A DNA stretch of 64,000 nt from an uncultured Glaciecola sp. (GTDB taxonomy: Bacteria > Pseudomonadota > Gammaproteobacteria > Enterobacterales > Alteromonadaceae). Position numbers and translations under genes: made by a program. The notes beneath the pieces are model-generated. The model made no database searches. It was given only the letters and a program-made list of their open reading frames with translations, and was not told where the DNA came from. Below are positions 28,228-35,841 of this stretch, piece by piece. The number at the start of each line of letters is the position of its first letter. The stretch's first letter is position 1. The DNA is taken from assembly GCA_947496235.1 (NCBI GenBank), contig CANMCE010000006.1, forward strand, positions 124,001-188,000. Direction: 5' to 3'.

Positions 28228-29136
28228 TTAGCTCTGTTGTTCTAGCTGTAATGAGGCAAAAGCCCTAATGACGATAGCTATCAGCTTTTCAGGCGCATCT
28301 TCTTGGATGAAATGTCCAGTATTAAAAAAAGAATAGTGTTGTTGGTTTTTGCATCCAGGGATGTGTTCTTTAATATGATCATGAATGCCGATAGACATTA
28401 AGTCTTCATCGCTAAAAACCGTAATGAAGGGTTTATTAAAACTTTTTAGCACATTCCATGCATTGTTGTTAATAGTTAGTTCAATAGCATTATTACCATT
28501 AAAAAGCATATTTTTCATAGCTTTAGGACCAACCACAAAATCTTGATTGGGGAATGGGGCATCATAACCTTGTAAAATTTCATCTATGAGCAAGTTCTTG
28601 CAGCCTTGCTGAATTTGACTTGCGATATTAAATTTTTCTTCTTGTGATGATTCTGTTGTTGAATTGATGGGTAATTCAGCAATAGGCAGCATGGTATTAA
28701 CCGCAATAACTGTATTAAAGTTATTGATATCATCAGCGACTAGCCGCATTCCCAAAAGTCCACCTGTGTCTTGGCAAAAAAGCATTATATTTTGTAAATT
28801 TAGACTTTTTAAAAGTGCTTTTAGCCAAATAAAATGACTATTCAAACTATAATCTTGCGGGTCTGTCAATTTATCAGATTTACCGAAACCAATTAAATCA
28901 GGCGCTATAACTCTCAATCCAATATCTGCAATTTGAGTAATTATATTCCTGAATGAATAGCTCCAGGTAGGTTCACCATGTATTAACAACACAACAGGAG
29001 CATTTGCGTCGCCAAAATCAACATAGTGCATATGCAAAGGGACATCATTTATGGTATCAACTTGGCAATAATGCGGTTGAAAACTGTAACCAGGTAACTG
29101 TTGAAATCGCTCTTCGGGAGTTTTAAGTATTGCCAT
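28228..29136 (-). CDS. Haloalkane-dehalogenase-like alpha/beta hydrolase
   Basis: 302 residues from ATG 29136; the family start ILKTPEERFQQLPGY follows directly, and TTG 29145 is an alternative. HGEPTWSYSFR (oxyanion region), CQDTGG (nucleophile Asp) and FSDED (acid) with NTGHFIQED (histidine) give a full triad of haloalkane dehalogenase subfamily I. However, the position after the nucleophile is Thr, where true dehalogenases have the halide-binding tryptophan (QDWGG). So the enzyme may hydrolyse esters or epoxides instead. It is a single gene with its own leader. Confidence 0.8.
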   Translation of the reverse strand: MAILKTPEERFQQLPGYSFQPHYCQVDTINDVPLHMHYVDFGDANAPVVLLIHGEPTWSYSFRNIITQIADIGLRVIAPDLIGFGKSDKLTDPQDYSLNSHFIWLKALLKSLNLQNIMLFCQDTGGLLGMRLVADDINNFNTVIAVNTMLPIAELPINSTTESSQEEKFNIASQIQQGCKNLLIDEILQGYDAPFPNQDFVVGPKAMKNMLFNGNNAIELTINNNAWNVLKSFNKPFITVFSDEDLMSIGIHDHIKEHIPGCKNQQHYSFFNTGHFIQEDAPEKLIAIVIRAFASLQLEQQS

Positions 29137-29349
29137 GAAAACCAAAAAAGTAACAAATAATTTACATATTAAACATAATGTTTAAAAGAAAACAATATTA
29201 TTTAGAGGATAAAATTTTTTTATTTCCAAGCTGGATAGCACAGGGCAAAACGTCTAGCACAAATATACATTTATTTTATTTTAAAATATCAAACCAATAA
29301 ATTGGGATTATTCATTTGTGTTTATTAACATCTCATTATCAAAACAGAT

Positions 29350-31482
29350 ATGGGTAAAAATATGAGTGAAATAAATTCTGCCGTTTCAATAAAGGTCACT
29401 TCAAACACAGCTGTAATAACGATGCATAATGCACCTGTTAATGCACTATCAAAAAGTGTGAGAGTAGGGTTAATTGACGCAGTGGAACAAGCTGAAACAG
29501 ATGATCAGGTAGACTCCATATTAATTACAAGCCAATTTGCCTTGTTTAGTGCTGGTGCTGATATATCTGAATTTTCGGGTGGAGATCTATCTCCCATGTT
29601 GCCTGAAGTCTTGGATAAAATTGAAAATTGCAAAAAACCAGTGGTAGCCTTAGTTAATGGTGGCGCCTTTGGTGGCGGTTTAGAATTAGCATTAGCTTGT
29701 CATTACCGCGTTACGTTTAAAGGCAACAAAGTAGGTTTGCCTGAGGTACATTTAGGCATCTTGCCTGGTGCAGGGGGAACACAAAGATTACCAAGGCTAG
29801 TTTCAGCTAAATTAGCGTTAGATGTCATCGTGACAGGAAAGCCGACACCAGTTGAAGTCCTAGATGGTTTGTTCGATTTAATTATAGAGCATAGTGACGA
29901 TGCTATGACAGAGGTGACTGCTTTTATTCAGTCAATTAAAGATCAACCTACCAAGAAGGTTTGTGATGTTGATTTACAAATGGATGCTGACACAGAATCT
30001 TTATTTGCACAATATTCACAACAGGTAGCAAAAAGCACAAGAGGCTTCTTTGCACCAGTAAAATGTGTAGAAGCGGTTAAAGCAGCATTCACTTTGCCGT
30101 TTGAAAAAGGCTTGGAACAAGAAGCTAAGTTATTCATGAGTTGTATGCAAACTCCCCAAGCCAGAGCACAACAACACTTCTTTTTCGCAGAAAGAAAAGC
30201 TTCACATATAGCGGGTATAGATAAATCCGTTGCTTCTAGAAAAATTGCTAAAGTCGGGATTATTGGGGCAGGTACCATGGGCGGAGGTATCGCCATGAAC
30301 TTCGCAAACGCTGGCATTCCGGTCACCATGTTAGAATTGAAACAAGAAGCCTTGGATAAAGGGTTGTCGGTTATTCATAAAAATTATCAAAATTCGGCAC
30401 GTAAAGGTAAATTGAGTGAACAAGATGTGGAAACTCGTATGAATTTACTTTCGGGTACAACATCTTATGAAGATTTAGCTGATGTTGATCTGGTTATCGA
30501 AGCTGTTTTTGAAAAAATGGAAGTGAAAAAACAAGTTTTCAGTCAGTTAGACAAGGTGTGTAAACCTGGCGCTATATTAGCTTCAAATACTTCTACGTTA
30601 GATGTAAATGAAATAGCTGAATCCACAAGTAGGCCGGAAGATGTGATTGGATTGCACTTTTTCTCACCCGCAAATGTGATGAAATTGCTTGAAATTGTGC
30701 GTGCAGATAAAACTGCTGACGACGTAATAGTAACCTCCATGCAACTTGCTAAAAAGATTAAAAAAGTTGGTGTACTTGTGGGGGTTTGCTTTGGTTTTGT
30801 CGGCAACCGAATGATTGAAGTATACGCGCGTGAAGCAAATCGATTATTACTAGAAGGTGCAACACCTGAGCAAATTGATAAAGTCATTTATGATTTTGGT
30901 ATGCCCATGGGACCTTTCACTATGGGGGATATGGCAGGATTAGACATAGGTTATTTTGTGCGTCAATCTAGACAAGCTTTTATTCAACACGATCCAAGCT
31001 ACTGTATTGTTGCAGATGCCCTTGTCGAGCAAGGTAGAGTTGGTTTGAAGGTAGGAAAAGGTGTTTATCTATATGAAGCAAATAGTCGAGTTCCTGTGCC
31101 AGACCCAGAAGTCATCGAAATTGCAAAAGAAAAAGCGAAAGCGCTTGGTATTCAACAACGTCAAATAAGCGACCAAGAAATTCTAGAAAGATGTATTTAT
31201 CCGCTTATTAATGAAGGCGCTGAAATATTGGACGAAGGCATAGCCAGCAAATCTAGCGACATTGATGTGATTTATGTATATGGCTATGGATTCCCCGTAT
31301 ATCGTGGCGGTCCAATGCAATACGCAGACGAAATAGGTTTAGCAACTATTGTAGAACGATTAAAGCACTATAAAGATACCCTAGGTGACTATGGTGAACA
31401 TTGGTTTACACCTAGTGCGTTACTTGAAAGATTGGCAACTGAAGGCTCGTCTTTCAGTGGTTATAACGGTCAACTAAAATAA
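29350..31482 (+). CDS. Enoyl-CoA hydratase / 3-hydroxyacyl-CoA dehydrogenase (FadJ-like)
   Basis: 710 residues. An N-terminal crotonase domain (1 to about 190; GLPEVHLGILPGAGGTQRLP) hydrates enoyl-CoA. A Rossmann domain begins near residue 295 with KVGIIGAGTMGGGIAMNFAN, and the hydroxyacyl-CoA dehydrogenase C-terminal domains follow (NRMIEVYAREANRLL and GFPVYRGGPMQYAD). This is the multifunctional beta-oxidation protein, in its FadJ/FadN type. The thiolase partner is not adjacent; instead the next gene, 9 bases on, is a FadE-like acyl-CoA dehydrogenase. ATG 29350 or 29362 are both possible. Confidence 0.9.
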   Translation: MGKNMSEINSAVSIKVTSNTAVITMHNAPVNALSKSVRVGLIDAVEQAETDDQVDSILITSQFALFSAGADISEFSGGDLSPMLPEVLDKIENCKKPVVALVNGGAFGGGLELALACHYRVTFKGNKVGLPEVHLGILPGAGGTQRLPRLVSAKLALDVIVTGKPTPVEVLDGLFDLIIEHSDDAMTEVTAFIQSIKDQPTKKVCDVDLQMDADTESLFAQYSQQVAKSTRGFFAPVKCVEAVKAAFTLPFEKGLEQEAKLFMSCMQTPQARAQQHFFFAERKASHIAGIDKSVASRKIAKVGIIGAGTMGGGIAMNFANAGIPVTMLELKQEALDKGLSVIHKNYQNSARKGKLSEQDVETRMNLLSGTTSYEDLADVDLVIEAVFEKMEVKKQVFSQLDKVCKPGAILASNTSTLDVNEIAESTSRPEDVIGLHFFSPANVMKLLEIVRADKTADDVIVTSMQLAKKIKKVGVLVGVCFGFVGNRMIEVYAREANRLLLEGATPEQIDKVIYDFGMPMGPFTMGDMAGLDIGYFVRQSRQAFIQHDPSYCIVADALVEQGRVGLKVGKGVYLYEANSRVPVPDPEVIEIAKEKAKALGIQQRQISDQEILERCIYPLINEGAEILDEGIASKSSDIDVIYVYGYGFPVYRGGPMQYADEIGLATIVERLKHYKDTLGDYGEHWFTPSALLERLATEGSSFSGYNGQLK

Positions 31483-31491
31483 GAGGTTTTC

Positions 31492-33294
31492 ATGCAAAAT
31501 TATAAAGCACCGCAAAGAGATACTTTGTTTGTTACCCAAGAACTACTTGGATTTGAAGAACATTATCAAGCGCTAGGCTTCGAAGACGCCAGTGATGATC
31601 TAGTTAGAGCGATTTATAGTGAAGCCGCTAAATTTGCTGAAAACGTATTAGCGCCAATTAATCAAACAGGTGACGATGAGGGTTGTACTTACAATGATGG
31701 TGAAGTAACAACTCCAACAGGATTTAAAGAAGCTTATCACCAATATGTTGAGAACGGTTGGCCATCTATGGCTCATCCGGTTGAATTTGGTGGGCAAGGC
31801 TTACCTTATTCATTGGCGACCACCATGGCAGAATATTTTGCTGGCGCAAACCATAGTTGGGCAATGTACCCAGGTTTAAGCCAAGGGTGTATGGAAACAT
31901 TGAAAGCGCATGGTACACCTGAGCAGCAATCTTTATTTTTAGATAAGTTAGTAGAAGGTTCATGGACAGGCACTATGTGCTTAACTGAACCGCACTGTGG
32001 TTCTGATCTTGGCATGCTTAAATGTAAAGCTGAACCTGCAGAAGATGGCACCTACAAATTGACAGGCACAAAGATCTTTATCAGTGCTGGTGAACATGAT
32101 ATGTCAGACAATATTATTCATATTGTACTGGCAAGATTACCTGATGCGCCCAAGGGGACTAAGGGTATTTCATTGTTTATTGTGCCTAAATTTAACGTTG
32201 ATGCATCGGGTAATATCACCGACAGAAACTTAGTTAAGTGTGGCTCTATTGAACACAAAATGGGAATTAAAGGTAGCGCAACCTGTGTTATGAATTTTGA
32301 TGGCGCTACGGGTTACCTAATTGGCCAACCTAATCGTGGATTAAACTGCATGTTTACCTTCATGAATATGGCGAGAATTGGTACTGGTATGGAAGGTTTA
32401 TCAGCCACTGAAGCTGCTTTTCAAGGGGCGTTAGCTTATGCCAAAGACAGAGTACAGTTTCGTTCGGTAAGCGGAATTAAAAACCCTGATGGTCCAGCTG
32501 ATCCAATCATTGTGCATCCAGATGTACGCCGTATGCTATTAACGCAAAAATCCTTGGCAGAAGGTAATCGTGCAATGAGTACCTACTGTATGAAGTTAGT
32601 AGATCTAACCCTTTATGCACAAGACGAAAATGTTAAAAAAGAGGCCGAAGCTAAGTTAGCCTTGTTGACGCCTATAGTGAAAGCGTTTCTAACAGAGTCA
32701 GCACAAGAGGCTACCAGTTACGGCATGCAAGTATATGGTGGCCATGGTTACATAAAAGAGTGGGGCATGGAGCAACTTGCCAGAGATACCCGAATTTGTA
32801 CCATGTATGAAGGTACAACCGGTATTCAGGCGATAGATTTGTTAGGCCGTAAAGTTATTGGCTCAAATGGTGAGTTACTCAAAGTGTTTGCCACTGAGAT
32901 TAAGACTTACTGTAAATCTATTCGCAACCTCAGCCAATTCAGTGCATGGACTAATGCCATTGATTCTCATGTGGATGAGTGGGTACAAATGAGTCGTGAT
33001 ATTGCTGAAATTGCGAAAAACAAGCCCGAAGAATTAGGCGCTGCATCGGTTGATTATCTAATGTACGCAGGTTACGTTGTGGTTGGGTATTTCTGGTTAC
33101 AAACCGCAGTAACTGCACAGCAAAAACTGGATGCTGGCACTAGTGAAACTGAGTTTTATCAAGCGAAACTACATACAGCCAAATTCTATTTCGACCGCAT
33201 GTTAACTAGAACCCGTTCTTTGGTTTCTGCAATCGCTACTGGCTCTGAAAATCTAATGGGCATGGATGAAAGCCTATTTGGTTTATCTTACTAA
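31492..33294 (+). CDS. Acyl-CoA dehydrogenase, 600-residue type
   Basis: 600 residues, the long form with an added C-terminal acyl-CoA dehydrogenase C-terminal-type domain found with FadJ-like operons. The FAD/substrate motif TMCLTEPHCGSDLGMLKCKA and YGGHGYIKEWGMEQLARDTRI are clear, as is the catalytic-base segment MYEGTTGIQAIDLLG. It oxidises acyl-CoA in the first step of beta-oxidation, with electrons passed to ETF. Co-transcribed with the hydratase/dehydrogenase; ends at an intrinsic terminator. Confidence 0.9.
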   Translation: MQNYKAPQRDTLFVTQELLGFEEHYQALGFEDASDDLVRAIYSEAAKFAENVLAPINQTGDDEGCTYNDGEVTTPTGFKEAYHQYVENGWPSMAHPVEFGGQGLPYSLATTMAEYFAGANHSWAMYPGLSQGCMETLKAHGTPEQQSLFLDKLVEGSWTGTMCLTEPHCGSDLGMLKCKAEPAEDGTYKLTGTKIFISAGEHDMSDNIIHIVLARLPDAPKGTKGISLFIVPKFNVDASGNITDRNLVKCGSIEHKMGIKGSATCVMNFDGATGYLIGQPNRGLNCMFTFMNMARIGTGMEGLSATEAAFQGALAYAKDRVQFRSVSGIKNPDGPADPIIVHPDVRRMLLTQKSLAEGNRAMSTYCMKLVDLTLYAQDENVKKEAEAKLALLTPIVKAFLTESAQEATSYGMQVYGGHGYIKEWGMEQLARDTRICTMYEGTTGIQAIDLLGRKVIGSNGELLKVFATEIKTYCKSIRNLSQFSAWTNAIDSHVDEWVQMSRDIAEIAKNKPEELGAASVDYLMYAGYVVVGYFWLQTAVTAQQKLDAGTSETEFYQAKLHTAKFYFDRMLTRTRSLVSAIATGSENLMGMDESLFGLSY

Positions 33295-33304
33295 CCAAGA
33301 GTGA

Positions 33305-33334
33305 AGGGGCAACTTGTTAAGTTGTCCCTTTTTT
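33305..33334 (+). terminator. Intrinsic terminator of the beta-oxidation gene pair
   Basis: Stem GGGGCAACTT / AAGTTGTCCC with a GTT loop and one G-T wobble, followed by six T. Confidence 0.88.
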
Positions 33335-33346
33335 GGATGATTTCCC

Positions 33347-34219
33347 TTGATTCAGTCAAAGAGCGCTACGCTTTCCTCAACCACAATTAACTATTTATCT
33401 GTAGAATCTAAGCACAAAGATAGGTCTCTGTTATTTTTACATGGCTTTCCTGAAACCAGTTGGAGTTGGGAATTTTATCTAAATTATTTTGCCGATAAAT
33501 ATAATCTGTATGCACCAGATTTACCTGGTTACAACTTTTCTCCTGGTTTAGGAGAAGCAAAAAACTATACGATTGAAAATTTAGTTAATGTATTGAATGA
33601 GTTTATAGAGACTTGTTGTGCGCAGAAGCCAATACATGTTATTGCTCATGATTGGGGAGGTGTTTTAGCATGGCCTTTAGCAGCTTTTTATGCAACAAAT
33701 ATTGCCAGCCTGACGATATTAAACGCAGCTCATCCAAGTTGTTTTACCAGAGAAATGCTTTCCAACGAAAGGCAACAACAGGCGAGTTCATATATTTCAA
33801 CGTTAGTGTCTGATAATGGATTTGATGCAACAAGTAAAAACCAGCATCAGATGTTAAAAGGCTTTTACGGAAAATGTTTTAATCATTTATCCAAACAACA
33901 ACAACAAAGTTTTGTTAAACAATGGCAGCATAAAAAAAGTATGGAAAACGCATTTTCGTATTACAAAAATATGCCGAGCCAGTCTCAATCCAATGTTGAA
34001 AGAGCGATTAAGATTCCACGAGTCTATATTAAAGTGCCGACCATGGTGTTGTGGGGAATGAAAGATACTGCCTTTGTTCATGAAGTGTTAAATGGCATGG
34101 AACAGTGGATCGATAATCTGCAAATTGAGATATTCGACGACGATGACCATTGGTTACATCATCGCCGTTTAAATGAGGTTGCTAGTAAAATAGATAGCTT
34201 TGTTAGCGTAACAGGCTAG
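33347..34219 (+). CDS. Alpha/beta hydrolase (epoxide-hydrolase-like)
   Basis: 290 residues with HGFPETSWSW, the nucleophile turn HDWGG (Asp followed by Trp) and the acid in GMKDTAF, with the final histidine in DDDDHWLHH. This order is the epoxide hydrolase / haloalkane dehalogenase class. It starts at TTG 33347; GGA at 33335-33337 lies 9 bases upstream, while the nearby ATG at 33337 is in another frame. It lies right after the terminator of the acyl-CoA dehydrogenase gene and is convergent with the LysR gene. The substrate is unknown. Confidence 0.78.
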   Translation: MIQSKSATLSSTTINYLSVESKHKDRSLLFLHGFPETSWSWEFYLNYFADKYNLYAPDLPGYNFSPGLGEAKNYTIENLVNVLNEFIETCCAQKPIHVIAHDWGGVLAWPLAAFYATNIASLTILNAAHPSCFTREMLSNERQQQASSYISTLVSDNGFDATSKNQHQMLKGFYGKCFNHLSKQQQQSFVKQWQHKKSMENAFSYYKNMPSQSQSNVERAIKIPRVYIKVPTMVLWGMKDTAFVHEVLNGMEQWIDNLQIEIFDDDDHWLHHRRLNEVASKIDSFVSVTG

Positions 34220-34224
34220 GGCGT

Positions 34225-35127
34225 TTAGTTTGTTTTATAGTTGTGAGCTACTTCCATAATTTGGTCATGCATCCACTTATGGGCACTATCGAGGTCTGCA
34301 CTTATATGCCAGTACAAATAGTACTCTATGGGCGGAATATCAAACGGAAGTTCGTACATTGCTAAATCATAGTGTTTTGCTAAATGATAGGGGATACAAG
34401 CGATAAGGTCGGTTTTAACTAGGGTGCTCGGAACCGTAAGAAAATGTTGTCCACGCATAGCGATTTTACGTTTCTTGTTGATTTTATCTAAAGCGATATC
34501 AATGGGACCTAGGCCCGATTGACGGTGAGAAACGTTGATGTGGCCAACTTTTAAGAAGGTATCAAGACTTAAACCATTTTGCAGAAGCGGGTGGTTTTTG
34601 CGAGCTAGAGCAACAAAGCGGTCAGTCGCGAGCCTATGTTTTTTTAAGTGAGGGTCGGTAAAGGTACTTGCATCGGCGAAAAAGTCCAGATTACCGCTTG
34701 CCATAGCAGATACAACTTGAGTTCTGCTAATTTCATAATTGGTCAGGGTAACATTGGGTGCACGATTCTGCACACTGGACATTAATCGAGGCATTATTAT
34801 GACCTCAAGCAAATCTCGGCTAGCAAAATTAAAACATTTTGCAGAGGTAGCAGGGTCAAACACATGGCTTTCTTGCACACTTTTGCGCAGCAGGCCTAAT
34901 GCCTCCCTTGCTGGACCAATTATATTTTGAGCAACAGGAGTGGGTGTCATTGAGTGGCCCGTTCGGACAAAAAGAGGATCGTTTAACATGTCACGTAGTC
35001 TGGCTAACGAGTTACTTACGGCTGGTTGTGTAATGCAAAGGACATCAGCTGCTTTGGTTAAACTTCCTGCGGTATATATCGCATCAAATACAGCAAATAG
35101 GTTTAAATCGATACGGTGCAGATTCAT
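34225..35127 (-). CDS. LysR-family regulator (NodD/LeuO-like branch)
   Basis: 300 residues. The helix-turn-helix is LFAVFDAIYTAGSLTKAADV...QPAVSNSLARLRD, with LFVRTGHSMTPTPVA, the NodD/LeuO-type sequence. A PBP2 sensor domain follows. It is divergent from the MaoC gene, which it probably regulates together with itself; a set of AATA/TATT half-sites lies in the gap (35152-35182). The inducer is unknown but may be a fatty-acid intermediate, given its neighbours. It ends five bases from the convergent hydrolase stop. Confidence 0.86.
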   Translation of the reverse strand: MNLHRIDLNLFAVFDAIYTAGSLTKAADVLCITQPAVSNSLARLRDMLNDPLFVRTGHSMTPTPVAQNIIGPAREALGLLRKSVQESHVFDPATSAKCFNFASRDLLEVIIMPRLMSSVQNRAPNVTLTNYEISRTQVVSAMASGNLDFFADASTFTDPHLKKHRLATDRFVALARKNHPLLQNGLSLDTFLKVGHINVSHRQSGLGPIDIALDKINKKRKIAMRGQHFLTVPSTLVKTDLIACIPYHLAKHYDLAMYELPFDIPPIEYYLYWHISADLDSAHKWMHDQIMEVAHNYKTN

Positions 35128-35151
35128 TAAATCTCCCTATTTATTTATTCA

Positions 35152-35182
35152 GAATATCTATATTCGTCTATTATAACGAATA
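35152..35182. promoter_or_regulatory. Candidate LysR operator half-sites
   Basis: GAATAT then ATATTC, followed by TATTCG with CGAATA 10 bases further (35161-35166 and 35177-35182). Three inverted copies of an ATTC/GAAT half-site lie in the gap between the divergent LysR and MaoC genes. Related half-sites are what LysR-type proteins bind, but this is unproven. Confidence 0.35.
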
Positions 35183-35250
35183 AAGTTAATAAACATAATT
35201 AATAGTATAAAGTATATACTATACACAATACTAATAAAGGTAGGATTAAT

Positions 35251-35691
35251 ATGAACATTACGCAAGTGAATATCGGCGATAGTTTTACGTCACAAGATTG
35301 GATTGTAATCGCACAAGCACAAATAAATGCTTTCGCCGAGGCAACAGGCGATTATCAATGGATTCATTTAGATAAAGCTAGATGCGAAAAAGAGAGCCCG
35401 TTTAAAACTACAATTGCCCACGGATTTTTAACCGTGTCCTTACTACCACAACATTTTGCCCAGTTGGTACAAGTGGATGAAACCACTCAAACAGTGATTA
35501 ATTACGGGGTAAACAACCTGAGATTTCTAGAACCTGTTAGAGAGGGGAAAGGCATTAAATATCATTTTAGTTTAAAAGAAAAGCAACAGAAGTCTTCAGG
35601 AATCTTGTATTGCTTTGACACACAAGTCGAAGTCCAATGTTCTGAGACACCAGCCATGATAGGTGAGTTTTTAATGTTATTAGTGCAGTAA
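35251..35691 (+). CDS. MaoC/NodN-like enoyl-CoA hydratase
   Basis: 146 residues, a single hot-dog domain. ATGDYQWIHLD contains the Asp/His dyad of R-specific enoyl-CoA hydratases, followed by TIAHGFLTVSLLP, the family motif. Length fits the NodN/MaoC-like class. It would hydrate trans-2-enoyl-CoA to (R)-3-hydroxyacyl-CoA or act on a related thioester. Divergent from, and probably regulated by, the LysR gene. Confidence 0.88.
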   Translation: MNITQVNIGDSFTSQDWIVIAQAQINAFAEATGDYQWIHLDKARCEKESPFKTTIAHGFLTVSLLPQHFAQLVQVDETTQTVINYGVNNLRFLEPVREGKGIKYHFSLKEKQQKSSGILYCFDTQVEVQCSETPAMIGEFLMLLVQ

Positions 35692-35841
35692 TGCTGTCAT
35701 AAAAATGTTGACTGGTCGGACCAAAAGGTAAACTAATCATTACATATAAATAACAATATATTTACATATGAGGTCTATTTACCTAATATCATAAACGCAT
35801 TTGTAAAAAATAATGACATGCTACCTATTAGGGGATCCTCA

